This document shows, piece after piece, positions 33,164-45,747 of a stretch of DNA of 64,000 bases. The notes under the pieces were generated by a model. The model did no database searches and had not been told where the DNA came from. It worked only from the letters and a program-made list of their open reading frames with translations. Position numbers and translations under genes: made by a program. Positions within the stretch are counted from its first letter, which is position 1. Each line of letters opens with the position of its first letter. The DNA is taken from assembly GCA_000727475.1 (NCBI GenBank), contig KL647296.1:2935960-2999959 (forward strand). The letters run 5' to 3'. The DNA is from Sarcocystis neurona. Its lineage: Eukaryota > Apicomplexa > Conoidasida > Eucoccidiorida > Sarcocystidae.

Positions 33164-35530
33164 GTAAGTGCGCGGAACTCTTTTGCGGAAGAAAGGCGTA
33201 GGTCGTTCGTGTTGAGTGATCAGTTTTAATCCGCTCCCTACCCCAGCGTTTGTGGCAGCGACGCAGACCTGAAGTGGTGAGACCACACGACCAAAGCTTG
33301 CGAAATGCGTAGGTCTTTTAGGTGAAATGCTGATAGGCAAGAGTGACGGAGATGAACGATGGCAACGGAATCTTCTCTACATGATCACGCATGAATGCGT
33401 TAATAAAGAAACACACGAAGACATCTCTATACGGAGAGAGAAAGAGAGAGACAAACAGATAAGATAGTCAGACAGGTAGACAGTAGACGCACGAGGTGTG
33501 TATATATAGTTTCAAGCGTGTTGTACCCGCAGGCACCCTCGCTATCCACTTTTTCAAGAGAAGGGGATACGCATAGGACGGCTTGTGTGTACGCTGCGTA
33601 GTGGTAGAATTGATAACGTAACGTTACTAGAAGATTTTGCACTACGATGCCGTGAGCGCAGCCGATCCAATATGTCGCCGAGAAGGAATTCCGACTTCAC
33701 CAAAAAAATACTTAGTGTGATACGGGCAGGACACTAGAGGAGACGTTGGAGCAACTTTTAGCGTACAGTGGTGTTCAGGGCTGCGAACGTGGGTGCCCGC
33801 TGGACGGCTCTGTTCCGTCGAACTATCGGCAGACGTGTGCCCCTGCAACATCGACGAACGACACAGATGCAACTTCTACGTTGCGATGCCTGCTTCTAGT
33901 ATGTGTTAGATGCTCAGAGCGTTTAAAACAATGACCTGCCCATACCTTTTCCATCGGGACCCACGCGACTGCTTGTTTCCAGCCTGCGTACTTCTAAAAG
34001 TGTGCCTGACAGCAGCGTGCCCTTCTGCACGACCAAAAAGCGAGACGCAAGCATCAAACGCAGTTTCTCCACCTTGCGGGTATCCTGTGAAAGTACGCAA
34101 GTTGGACTTTTAGCGTGCGTAACGATGCGCTTATATACGGGCTGGATACGAGTGCATGTCCACGGCGGTCTTCTTTGAAGGCTTCCACCCCCACCCACGT
34201 ATGGACAATGAGAGAAGACGCACTCACTCAGGACAGTTAGTTTCTTCCAGTTTGTTGCGACACTGAAGAATGTGACAAGGGAAGAAGGAAAGAGATGCAA
34301 CTGCTTTGGCGCACGTTTCGACAGGAGAGCATGCGGTTGGGAACTGTGTGACCGTGCGGCAGGGGCAGGGGGTGTCTGTGCATCTGGCTCAGATGCAGAA
34401 GAGAAGCGCAGAAGAAACGACACTTCGCGCTCTTGTGGCCTTTAGCGTGGCAAGTTGAGCGACAAAAACTACTGCTATTGACTCCAGTTGTTGCATGTAG
34501 TACGCGGGTGTCAAAGATACTGAAGCAGAAGCGGTGGAGTGCAGTCGACGGACCCGTGCTGCGCTTTAAGCAATGCGAAGAACGCCCCACGGAGGAGGGC
34601 TCGCGAGAAACTGTGTGTTCTGTTATGTTTTAATTCTACGAGGGATCAAACACCAGGTTCCGATTTCTCTGCGCCAGGAGCTTGTTTTATTAGGTGAACG
34701 GAGGTCGAGATGGCCACACCGGTGGAGCACCGCTGTCAGACGCGCAGGTCACTTTAGAGGAAGGCAAACGGACACTCAGCATAGTGCAGGGTTGTGAGGT
34801 TGCACTTTTTAAACAGAGCGCTGCAGCAAGTCTCGAGGACTTGTGAAAGTAGTCTCGAGTGCTCGGAAAATGACGTTAAACGCGCACGAAGCGTTCTTGC
34901 AGATATCATCAACGTACTGATATGCAGAAATAAAAGTGCGCGAAGACGTGTGCATGTATCTCAAGGTAGTCGTGCGCATCTACGTCTACGTATTTACATG
35001 TAGGTATGTTCAAGTAGGTATGCATGTACTTGCTGACGCATGCATACTTTTGACGAGGTGCATCTGTGCGTATAGGCACGTGCGTATACACATGTAAATG
35101 TGCAAGTGTACACGTGTGTACACATGTTAGTGAATAAACATACAGGAAGGCGTATGTCAATCTACATGGAGATGTGAGTGATACGTATCGATATACAGTA
35201 TGCACGAAGCTTACGAAAAGGCAGCCGGCGCACCGAAGACAGGAACGTAAAAGGGCATTACACGACACCTGCAAAGAATTGTAGTCAACCTCTTCCAAGT
35301 GTTTCTTCTCTGTTTATAGGTACACAGAAAAACATACGTGCATATCTACAATATACACGTATCTGTATGTGTGTATAGAATTTATGTATACGTATGTGTA
35401 GGCGGACGTGAACAGAAGAATAAGAGGTGCGCCTTGAGCAGTTGGCACAAGTGAGACGGAATGGAGGATGACCAGGTATACATGCACAGGCTAGTAGCAG
35501 CATACTCTCTAGCTGTCGGGCGTACACCAA
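33164..35530. other. No confident gene; possible last exon of the MAD1-like gene not located
   Basis: Unique, balanced sequence with short open frames on both strands. A plus frame at 33746-33934 begins with a helical ETLEQLLAYSGVQG, and another at 34433-34633 reads VERQKLLLLTPVV. Neither matches the expected end of a MAD1 domain. TA-rich only around 35000-35120 and 35340-35400. Confidence 0.4.
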
Positions 35531-35534
35531 GGAC

Positions 35535-36260
35535 AAGGAAGTAGCCCGTGCAGCATCAGGATGCAGCAGAGGCAAGAGCAGCAAGAGGAAGCACCGGCAG
35601 TCCACGGAGAGGCACCACCGGCAGAAGCAACAGAGGCAGGAAAATGAAAGCGGGTACAGTAGCGTTCAAGCAGTTGGGCAGCCGGCAACATGGAAGGAAG
35701 CAGCAGCTCCGCCGGGGACAGCAGCAGTGGGTGCAACAGCAGTGCCGGCAGCAACGACAGGGGCGGGGCGGACAGTAGTAGCAACACCAACAGTAACAGC
35801 AGAAGACGGAGAAGCAGCAGCAGCAGCAAGCAGCAGCAGCAAGCAGCAGCAGCAGCCCGTCCAGCAGCAGCCAGTTCAGCAGCAGCCGCCGTAGTCCCGA
35901 CGGCACCAGCAGCAGCAGCGCCGATCCCACCATCAGCAGCAAAACTGGCACAGTGGCGTCGGCGATCAGCAGCAGCAGGCGTGACAGCAGCCGCGCCAAC
36001 ACAACTGCAGCAGCAGCAGGCGCAGCGACAGCAGCAATGGCAGCGGCGCTAGCAATGGCGGCGACACTTTCAACGACAGCAGCGACAGTAGAGGCACCAG
36101 CGACATCACCAGGAGCAAGGTCGGCAGCAGCAGCTGTAAGACACGCAGCTGGGCGAGAAGGACGAGGAGGAGGAGCAGCAGCAGCAGCAGCAAAAAAGGG
36201 GAAGGGCGCCACCTTTACCGTCTGCGGTAGTAATACTGACAAGAAGAGGAGCACGCCCTA
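35535..36260. repeat. CAG/GCA triplet block with overlapping frames on both strands
   Basis: Interrupted CAG runs open in two plus frames (Ser then Gln/Ala; Ala) and for 232 codons on minus (Leu/Ala/Cys). The plus frame after the repeat reads KGKGATFTVCGSNTDKKRST without repeat bias and might be genuine, but splice context and homology are lacking. Confidence 0.5.
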
Positions 36261-36310
36261 CGACGGCGTCGGCTTCCGCTGGCTCGTCACGCCTTGTGGA
36301 CGACTCTCAC

Positions 36311-36600
36311 AGCGGAAGCCAAGTAGTGGCTACGAATCAGCAGCTCTCCTTCTACTACTTCATGCATGTGCAGATACATTCATGGACTCAGTTATCCGTA
36401 CTCTCATAGCGGAAGCCAACTGGTGTCTACAAATCAGCAGTTCTCCTTTACTCCTGCATGCGTGCATAGACACATTGGTGTAACCAGTTATCCCTACTCT
36501 TACAGCGGAAGCCAGCTGGAGTCTACAAATGAACAGCTCTCCTACTGCCGCATGCATGCATATATACATTCGCGTACTCATTTATCCCTACACGTTGAGA
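36311..36600. repeat. Three-copy tandem repeat, period 96-97 bp
   Basis: Copies begin AGCGGAAGCCA at 36311, 36408 and 36504 and share CTACAAATCAGCAGTTCTCC, a TGCATGC word and a GTTATCCCTACTCT end. About 80 percent identity by eye. All frames carry substitutions, so a coding role is not indicated. Confidence 0.85.
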
Positions 36601-36724
36601 GACACATATATGTATGCAGGCGTGAACACGTGGACGCCTGGAATTAATAGCAAACTTAATGAATAAACATTAGATATGTGCGTGTGTGTACATACACCTA
36701 TATACTTGTATGAAGAAATTTGCA

Positions 36725-37535
36725 ACTCTCTGTGGCGTGTTATTTCGCAGCAACAGAGCAAATCCTTCACCAAAGTTTGACAGCTGCCGAACACAGCCAG
36801 AAACGTGGACCTTCAAATATGCGTTCTTCTCTGTGTGTGTGGACCCACCAGTGGTGATGAGGCAACAAGATACCTGCGTCAGGTATGTACGTGGATACGT
36901 GTTGGTAGTCTTTACATGTAGAGACGTGCCTGTAAAACTCCGGGCAAAGTTGCCATATGTGGGAATTACCGAGACTTCCAGGTAGACCCCAGAGAATACA
37001 TGTCACTGACACTCGTCTATCAATTTCTGCAGGTCAATGCGCAAAAATGCTTTCGTGATAATAGTCCAGACTCCCAGATATATATGAACTGACACTCGTC
37101 TACGCAGTTTCCCTTGAAATGTCTAGTCCAGGACTTTGCAGCTGGCGGCGGCCATCGGGTCACCCTCTCCTCTCGTGGTGGGGCAAGTGCTTTGCCTGCT
37201 GCTGCTGCGCCCGCGCCTGCTTTTTCTCTCCTTCCTACCCCTCCGGCTGCCACTGCTGCTACCCCACACCATGTGGATGCTGCTGCCGGTGCTGCTCTTC
37301 CGCATGCAGTGACTGTTGCTGTTGGCGCTGTTGTGTGGACGCGCTCGGGACTTCACTATTCTTCCGTTTTCCGGCTGAAAATTTGTCCTCGCCCTCCTGC
37401 ATGCTGCACTGTCTTGCATTTCGTTGGTCGCTCCTCTGCAGAGACCCAGCCGGCTTTCCACTTAACCCTTTCCCCGCCTTCTGAGACATCTTTTCTCTTA
37501 GATCTCGTCTGTGCGAAAATTGGTGACTCGTAGCA
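36725..37535 (+). other. Candidate exons of an unrecognised plus-strand gene
   Basis: A plus frame reads FDSCRTQPETWTFKYAFFSV and DPPVVMRQQDTCVR to a GTATGT donor. It is also open through to DVPVKLRAKLPYVGITETS. A further frame from 37114 is open for about 140 codons with an Ala/Pro middle. Two short copies of ACTGACACTCGTCTA (near 37004 and 37090) each precede a pyrimidine-CAG acceptor-like site. I do not recognise a family. Confidence 0.3.
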
Positions 37536-37539
37536 GGTG

Positions 37540-39655
37540 GTGTGCCGTTACTTCTCTTTGCGTCCCGCTTTTCTGAACCGGTGGGTTCCCTTTGCCTTCT
37601 TCGGGCCGTCAAAATTCTCTTCCAGCGGACTTCTGCGTCTTTTTGACGCTCGGTTTGCCGGTCGCTGCCGCTGCTACTGCGGTGTGTGCTCCGTCGTCTG
37701 GGCCGTCTCCTTTTTCCTGACGAGTACGTTCTTCCTTCTTTGTTGTTTTAGCCTGTGATTTTAAACTCGTTGTGTCTCTTTCCGCCTTTATATTTGTTTC
37801 GGGAGTCTTTGGTGCTTCGCACCTGCGTTTCTGCCCGGATGCGTCGGGCGCGGCTAGCGGCGGTCACGCATGCATGCACGTGCGTGTCGGTCCCTCAGTT
37901 CCCCGTTGCCTGTTTTTTTTTTCCTTTTCCCCCATCACCGCGGTCTTCTTTGCAGCCTTCTTTGTTCTTTTCGCTCCCTCCGTGGCCGTTTGTCTTTTCT
38001 CGCTGCCGCTTGCGCTTTCCGCAGCCGCTTCTGTCGGTCTGCCGCAGACACTTCTCCGTCCCGCCAACTCGGGTCGCCGCGCACATTTGTCCCACTTGTT
38101 TTACCGACTTTTCCCGTTATTTGCCTCCTACATTCCCAGTTTTAGGTATTACGTACCCGTCTGTATGCAACATACCTATGTGCGCCACACTTCCCACACG
38201 CAGACCCGCAAGCTCGTCCCTCCGTCTTTACACGCGTGTCGGCAAGTACAGGATACACTCTATATATAAGCAGAATTTTCTTCGAAGTTAGACTCCGACG
38301 CTGGATGTGTGTATGTGTGCGGGTTTCTTTTACGCATGCAGAAGGTAGGTGGGCGCTACTAGGATCTTCTGTATTCGTCTGCATGCGCATCGAGATCAAA
38401 TTTCGTGGATGTGTGCATATATGTAAGGACTTGCAGGGCTAAAAAAACAAAAGGTTGTTAATTTCAAACTGAGAAGACGACAAACTCTTACGCGTGGTCC
38501 TCTGCCATTTTTTCGTAGATGCTCTCACGTATAAATCCCCTTCCTCAAAACGTCTCTCTCTACAGATATATCTCTGTGTGCGCACCTTATACGCATACAT
38601 CTTCTGTGCCTACATACACATACATATATACACACACATCTCCGTATGCACGTGTATATACATTATTCACGTATACATATACATATATGCCCCTGCGTAT
38701 TAATTTCTATATATATAAATACACATACACATGTATACACACATACATATACATATATATACATATATATATGTGTATTTGTGAGGACGCAGAGCTGGAT
38801 TTGGAGGTATCTACATGTGTTGGGTAATTTCTGCTGTACAAAAAAACATCTTCAAGACGAGAACTGCAGGCAGGAGAGCGACCTTCTCTTCTTGCGACAG
38901 CTCCATGTCTATAATCTACCGCTTCATCTAGGAATTCTACATGCACAGATGCCTGTGTCCAGGTCTATGTATGTTTACACATATATATATATATATGTAT
39001 GTCCCCGGTGTAAGAGAACGCTGCACACAATTCCTATATATATACGTGTATGTATATATGTATATATATATATCGATGGTGTAAGACGAGGCTGCTAACA
39101 CTTTGTCGTTGCATTTTTCACGCATGTGTCAATGCTCTCTGTTTGTGTGTGTCCCACTTTCTCTGTCTTCATGTATATATATGTGCATGCGCCATAGATA
39201 CGTAAATTTGTATTAGTTACGTATGCTCGCGGAAGTCCCAACTTCTTGTTCTCAGTGGCACGTATGTACGTATATGTAATATATGTATATATATGTGTTA
39301 TGTCTACATATAGATACGTCTGTGGAATGTCTCTCTGTATATATGTATGTGTCACATATGTGTATGAATATGTATTTGCAGGGCTGCGGAGAATAAGAGT
39401 CAGCACGTATGTGTGTGTGGAGTTGGTGAGACACTTCCGTGAAAATCTGCGAGGCTGCAGGCGTCGAAGATTCTTCCCAAGGTAAAGGCGGGCCGCGTTC
39501 TCTTTGAGAGGGAGACGCGACGTGGGTGGCTCTGGCCGACGCAGAGGAACAGCAGCAGCAGCAGCGCGCGGGCAGCGGCACTGCACCAGCAGCACGAGAG
39601 AAGACGGAAGCGTGGAAGGGACAGAAACGCGGGAGAGCAGCGCGACAGGGGGAAG
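37540..39655. other. Pyrimidine-rich then TA-rich spacer upstream of NOPP140
   Basis: 37540-38230 is T/C-rich on plus with no supported exon. 38560-39360 has TA/CATA microsatellites. 39470-39655 is GC- and CAG-rich and probably the 5' leader of the next gene. Confidence 0.55.
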
Positions 39656-39841
39656 ATGGAAGGCAAGAAGCGGAGCAAGAAGCAGCAGCAGGAACAGCAG
39701 CAGGAGGAGCAGAAGCAGCAGCACGAGCGGGACCAGCAGCAGGAGGAGCAGGAACTGCTGTTGTCTGCCTTCGCAGCGTTTCTGGGAGAATTTAATTTTG
39801 GCCAAACATGCGAAGCGCTCAACAAGGAAGCACGCGCACGG
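39656..39841 (+). CDS. NOLC1: NOPP140 exon 1: LisH
   Basis: 62 codons. Starts MEGKKRSKKQQQEQQQEEQK, LisH from about residue 34, donor GTTAGT in phase 0. The ATG was chosen because it is the first in this frame directly ahead of the motif. An overlapping Ala-rich frame is a repeat artefact. Confidence 0.85.
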
Positions 39842-42800
39842 GTTAGTGAACGCTGCTTGCTGCTGCTCCTCTTCCTCCGCTGCCGCTGTTGACGGCTGTC
39901 TTCCCGTCTCTCTGGTGCGATATCTCTGCTACTGCTTCGTCTTGCTGCTGCTGCTGCAGCATCTTCTACTATGCGTGCCTGCTGGCAGTCCTGCTGCTGC
40001 TGCAGCAACTTCTACTGTGTGTGCCTGCTGGCAGTCCTGCTGCTGCTTCTTCTTCTCTGCAGCTGTAGTAGCGGCGGGTGCTGCCCTTCCTGCTGCCCGT
40101 TTCCACCGTGCGGGGGCCGCGCTGCTGCTGACTTCGCAGACGTCACACAGCTGCTGCTGCTGCGTAGGGAAAGTTCACTTTTCTGCCCCGTTGCACGTCG
40201 TCCTCTTCAGTTCCCACGTCGCGTGGGCGTCTCTTCACTTCCGACCGCGGGGACGCAGCAGCAGGCACTTACGAGAAGCAGCAGCAACGTCACCCCGCGA
40301 GGACAAGAAGAAGGAGAAGGAGGAGCAGCAGCCTGTATTTCTCGTGTATATGCATATGATGGGCAGCGGCAGCAGCACCACCCATCGCACGTCATTTTCT
40401 ATCTGCCAGCCTGTAGAAAACGACCCACAGACATGTATGAACACTCACTACTACGAGAAAAAAAAATTTAGCAGATCGGATGACTGCTGAAATGCCGGGA
40501 GTTTGACGGAAGCGCGCGCAGACTGACATGCAGGAGTCCACCATATATATATATATATATATAATATACAGATATGCACAAATAATATTCACACAAGAGT
40601 CTAAAGTCTTCTAGTATAGAGAGTCACAGACACACAATTCCGCACGTAGTAGATCTACAGAAGCAGCAGCAGCGCCAGCAGCAGCAGCACCGACAGCAGC
40701 AGCAGCGAGTTATTTCGAACAGCAATCTTCACGTCGAAGAAACTGCTCTTTTAACAGATATGGCTGTGTCTATATTTTGTCTCTCTCACACTTGTATGTA
40801 TCTCTCTATGGTAGAGCACCACTTTATACGGCTGTCTACACATACATATATATGTATATATATGTAAACGCAGCTGTATTATATATATGTGTATAGCTCT
40901 GTGCTAGAAGACTGTAGACTCTGTGTAGATATTATATATACGTGTATGTTGTGTATGTATATGTATGGTGAACCTCTGAATCTCTGTATATTACTGTGTA
41001 GATATTTTATGTATGTATATGTATATATTATTCACATATGTACATACGTATATGTGCATATATATATATGTGTATATGCGTGTGGAAGACATGGAGAAAT
41101 TGATGTGTCACGGGATGTATTGGGTCCACACACCGGGATGCGCGCATGCGTGTGCAAACTGCGGACGCGGGGCGGGCTGTGAAGTTTTTAGGAAGATGTG
41201 CGCATGCAGCGGCGTCTTGCTGTGTATGGGTGCATGCAGCAGTTCATGTTGCAGTTACACGTACCAAATTTCCCGCCATAAAAGGAGACTCGCAAAGGAA
41301 TTTCTGTGGATATATGTCGTGTGTGGAGGACTACACCCAGAGACAACGACGAACAGCAAGCTATCAATATATATATATGTGTGTACATATATGTATGTAT
41401 ATGTGTACATATATGTATATATATTTGTACGTGTGTGTATATATGTATATGTACCCCCGTATAGATGTATATGTATGTATTTGTAGGGTCGTGAAGATGT
41501 AGTTGTTCGTAGATATATACATGCAAGGAGACGTGAGTATGTGTTTTTTCTGTGGGTGACAGAAAGACCCTGCTGCTGTCCACGCGGCAGGAGTCACTTT
41601 CTTCTAAGCAGACATTTGTAGGAGAATGAGACGGCGCTGGTACGAGGGCGCATCTGTGCTGCTGCTTCTGCTGTTGCTGCTGCAGGAGATGCAGCTGCTC
41701 GGGGCAGCAGAACTGCCGTGGCGGCATCTTCCCCACATCTTCCGTTCTTCCTTAAAGCGCCTCGCAAGGAGGCAGGGGAGCGCCGCAGCAGCAGCAGTCG
41801 CAGCAGACCGAGCAACAGCAGCAGCAGCAGTTGCAGGCACAGAGACGGACGAGCAGGAGGAGAAGGAGCGTGAGACGGAGGAAGAGAAGAAGACCCCGGA
41901 TTTCTGCGCCTGCGAAGAAGAAGAAGTGGCGACGGAGGGCCACAGGGAGACAAAGAAGAGGGAGAGAAGACGAGAGCGACAAACAGCAGCAGCAGCAGCA
42001 ACGGCAGAAGCAGCAATGGCAGCAACCGGGGGAGGAGCAATAGCAGCAGGCGGGGGAGCAGCAATAGCGGCAGAAACAGGTAGTCTATCACAGCAGAAGA
42101 AGCGGAAGAAGCGTCAGCAAAGCAACGATGCTGCTGCTGTTGCTGCGGGTCTCTGTGGGGTAGCAGCAGCAGACGAAGAAGGAGGGAAACTCGAAGAAGC
42201 AGGAGGGGAAGGGAAAGAAGAAGAAGTTCTTCGTGAAAGTGACGCGGGGGAAGGAAAGAAGAGAAAGAATAAGAAAAGGAAAGCAGCCGACGTTTCTCTG
42301 CCGTCCTCGACAACTCTCTGCAATGGCAGCAGCAGCGAAGAACAGCAGCAGCAGGTGGTGGTGGAGCAGCAGCAGCAGCAGACGCGAGGCGACGCAGCGT
42401 CTTCACGGGAAGGTGAGGAAAGTACACAAGAGAAGAAGAAGAAGAAGAAGGCCAAGAGGAGAAAACCAAAGTTCATGAAATCACTAAAAAAGAAAAAAAG
42501 TTGCAGTGGCCTCTCAGAACGGGGAACGTCGACCACTTCACTGCTATTCAAACACTCCACCGAGATATCTATGATCAGGCCCCTATACTCGGGTGCCAAT
42601 ATACATGCATGTATATATATATATATATGTATATGTATATGTGTGTATATATGTATATATATGCATACATAAGTAACCCTTCTATTGGTGGCTGTGTATA
42701 TGTATGAGGTGACAATACACGTGTATATACATATATGTATATAGAAGATACCCGTATATCGGGGAAGCAATATACAAATATATATATATATACACATCTG

Positions 42801-43280
42801 TAACTAATCCTTATATGGGGATGCCAATATATACATCTATATATATATAAGTAACCCTTCTAATGGTGGCTGTATATATATAAGGGGTAACAATATATAT
42901 ATATATATGTACGTATACATCTATAAGTAATCCTTATATTGGGGTTCCAAGATATGTCTGTACATACATTATATATATATATATACGTAACCTTAATATT
43001 GGTGGCTATGTGTATATATATATATGTATACGTAACCCTTATACTGGGGTACCAGTATACATATACATATACACCTACATATAGGAAGAGAAAGAGGATG
43101 CTGGTGGCTGTGTGTGTATGTATAAGTAATGTTGCATCAGGTTATATATAGAGAGAGGGTCTGTATACAACATATATCTTGTGCACGTATATATACATAT
43201 ATGTAAATTTCTCTACGCGTATGTGTTTGTTTACACATGAACGAATTTTGGTAAAGGGATAAAAATTTTAATATTTGTGT

Positions 43281-43311
<31 letters not shown>

Positions 43312-45747
43312 TATTGTGTATCTACTTATATATATGTGTGTGCGTAGAGTTTGTGTTTTCTTTCTGAAGTAGCTTGTATGTCGTCGCTTCTTTTCTCTTT
43401 CTATTTGTATGTAATTTTTTCTAAGAAGAGTCTCTCTCTATTTATCTTTTCTTCTCTCTTCCACCACTCGGCTGGGCGTCTCTCAGTTCATGTACCCCGC
43501 CCAATACATATTTTGGGGTGCCAATACATATATATATGTGTGGATACATATATATGTATATACGTGTGTATATATGTTTAAGTATACACATGTATTAGTA
43601 ACCCATCTATCGGTAGATATATGTATATATGCATGCATGTGTAAGTGTATATATTGTTGACAATATATATACAAGTATGTATATGTGTGTAAGTAATCCT
43701 TATATTGGTGGCTACATATATATATGTATATTGCTTTTTGTGGCTACCCCGGTGCTAGTAGCGAGGTATATGCATGCGTAAGCTTTTTGTATCTGTCTCC
43801 CTGTTTTCCTCCACTTCCGTCCTCCTTTTCTGCTTCTTCGGGTTTCGCTCATGTACGTCTCTCTGTTCCGCCCTTCCGTCTTTGCCCGCCGTCTCCGTGT
43901 CTCCCCGTCTCCGTGTCTCCCCGTCTTCGTGTCTCCCCGTCTCCCCCTTCTCGCGACTCTCTGCCTTCCTCTTGGACGCACTACCTTTCCTTCTCTCATA
44001 AAAAATGTATCTACGCGTCGGTCTCTCTGTGTCTCTGTCTTTCTGCTGCTGCTGCTGTGTCTCCGTGTGTCTGCTGCGCCCGTGGGTCGTCCCCGATATC
44101 TGTCGGTCTCTGCCTGTCGCGTGTCTTCCTCACTTCTTTTCCTGCTGTCCTCCCCCCTTCTGCCCTCCTCTACTTTTTTTCCCTCCTTTCTTTTGTCTGC
44201 CAGTCTGTCGCTATCTCTTGCTGTCTCGCCCAGCCCGTCCGTCCCCCCCCCCCCCGGCCCGTCTCCCCCTCTTTTTCCATATCAGTTCATCTGTCTATCT
44301 GTATCTCTGCGTACGTGTTTTTATCCACACACGTAGATGTAGTATATCCGTATGTACACCCGTGTATTCCTCTGTGTAAGTATATAGATGCAGAACTACT
44401 TTATAATTATTTGTTTATATATTTGTCCGTACATATGTCTACCCATATATATGTATATATGTCTATACACCTGCCTATGAGTGTATACAAGCATATATGT
44501 AAACATACATCTATGTTATACTTATTAATTCATTTATATATATGTGTTTATTCTAATACACACATATTTACATCTATCCATACATATCTATATACCCGTG
44601 TATCCCTGTATATGACCGTATGTGTGCATAGCTATTCTGTATGTATTGCTTCATATATATATATATATGTACGCACCTGGCTATCAGTATGTGTAAGTGT
44701 GTGTATACACGGCTCTGATGTACACATATATATATGTGTATATGTATATGTTTAAAATACACATATATATTTATGTCTGTCCATATGTATATATATATAT
44801 ATGTGTACAACGCGCCTATCACTGTCTATAAGTATACGTGTACGTAGCTATTCTGTTGTGTTTTCTTCATATATATATATATATATGTACGCGTGTTTAC
44901 ATGTATATATACATGGATGTAATATACGTATATACACACACGGCCTTCGGTCTCCGTGTCTGTATGTGTGTGTGTGTCGGTGTATATATATTCTTTCCGT
45001 GACATTACGCTGTTCGTGTCACAATTTGTTTTTATGTTGGTTTTCCTCCCTTTTTTTCAGACTTTCTTCTTGCTCTCCCTTTTGAATCTCTTCCTTTCTG
45101 ACCGTCCTCCTCCTGTTTCACAGCAGAGTTTCCTCGACTTCTTTTGTTCTGCGCGCGGGGACCTTGGTACACATCTTGCAGGAACAGCAGAATGAGAGTG
45201 ACAAGCAGCAGCAGCAAGCGCAGCAGATTCTTCTTCTGCGCCTGCTGAACTAATCTTCTTCTTCCACTGTGATGCGCGCCCCACGTTGTTCTCCTTTTTC
45301 TTCCCGGGGATTTCTTGTCTGTCCACCTGCTGCGAGGGCGGCTCGGTCTGTTCTGCTGCCTCCTCCGCTGCTGCTGTTGCTGCCGCTGTTCGTGGTGACG
45401 ATGGTGAAGTGTCTGCGGATCTTGCTGCTGCTGCTGCAGCTGCCGACTCCTCTGCTGCTGTTGCTGCTGCTGGACGTGCGCGCCCTGCTCGTGGCCTCGT
45501 GGTTTCTAAACGGATTGACGAGAAGAAGTGGGAGGAGAAAATCACGAAAGTCGAGTTGAAAAGTAACTCTTTTTGGGACAAAAAGGACGACCTGTTCGCC
45601 GTGAAGGCTGCGCAGGATCTAGGAAAAGTCAAAGGCAGGGACTTCCGGCGTGAGAAGTCAAAGAAGAAGAAAGCCACGTGGAGGGGGTGTGGGGAAATCC
45701 CACTTACGGTCAACTCTGTGCAGTTCGACTCGGACGAAGAAGACTGA
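39656..45747 (+). CDS. NOLC1: NOPP140/SRP40-like nucleolar phosphoprotein (three exons)
   Basis: Exons 39656-39841, 41686-42412 and 45440-45747 join in phase (0, then 1) into about 406 residues. Exon 1 starts at an ATG with a basic, Gln-rich leader and then a LisH dimerisation motif (ELLLSAFAAFLGEFNFGQTC, EALNKEARAR). Exon 2 is the low-complexity middle with alternating Lys/Arg and Glu/Ala clusters typical of NOPP140. Exon 3 carries the SRP40 C-terminal domain: KRIDEKKWEEKITKVELKSN, NSFWDKKDDLF, KVKGRDFRREKSKKKKATWR and VNSVQFDSDEED, matching the family hallmark (NSF.AK, GK.FR.EK.KKKRG.YRGG, VNSI.FDSD). NOPP140 is a chaperone of box C/D and H/ACA snoRNPs in nucleolus and Cajal bodies. The acidic Ser tracts are shorter than in vertebrates, and the YG/RGG positions are only partly kept (TWRGCG). 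Confidence 0.85.
39842..41685. repeat. NOPP140 intron 1
   Basis: CTG-rich after the donor (39850-40170), CAG-rich around 40250-40330 with a possible phase-0 cassette (QQALTRSSSNVTPRGQEEGE), then TA microsatellites (40545-41060, 41370-41480). Confidence 0.7.
41686..42412 (+). CDS. NOLC1: NOPP140 exon 2: Lys/Glu/Ala-rich middle
   Basis: The acceptor is a (CTG)n-CAG. It contains TETDEQEEKERETEEEKKTP, SQQKKRKKRQQSND and GEGKKRKNKKRKAADVSL. Donor GTGAGG, phase 1. An alternative GTTGCA donor at 42500, also phase 1, would add a strongly basic stretch (QEKKKKKKAKRRKPKF). Confidence 0.7.
42580..43735. repeat. Dispersed TA-linked repeat family in NOPP140 intron 2
   Basis: About a dozen short units alternate between AAGTAAYCCTTMTATTGGTG followed by GCTGTATATAT, and GGGGTNCCAATATA, separated by TA runs. 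Units lie near 42590, 42670, 42805, 42850, 42920, 42985, 43030, 43100, 43510, 43590 and 43690. Confidence 0.8.
43736..45439. repeat. Remainder of NOPP140 intron 2
   Basis: A pyrimidine-rich block (43790-44300, with a C-run near 44245), TA microsatellites (44430-44930), then CTG triplets up to the acceptor. A short Gln-rich frame after cttgcag at 45182 (EQQNESDKQQQQAQQILLLR) could be an extra exon but is out of phase with its neighbours. Confidence 0.65.
45440..45747 (+). CDS. NOLC1: NOPP140 exon 3: SRP40 C-terminal domain
   Basis: Acceptor at the end of a (CTG)n tract, phase 1 in. A short Ala-rich lead precedes the domain, and the frame ends VNSVQFDSDEED followed by TGA. The domain composition is free of repeat bias, making this the most secure exon in the window. 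Confidence 0.93.

Noticed and set aside
35556..36254. 232-codon minus frame rich in Ala/Leu/Cys
   Set aside because: Triplet-repeat complement; overlapping plus frames are equally open.
41594..42469. 291-codon minus frame opposite NOPP140 exon 2
   Set aside because: Complement of the Lys/Glu-rich exon; Ser/Leu/Pro composition follows from GA-rich coding DNA.
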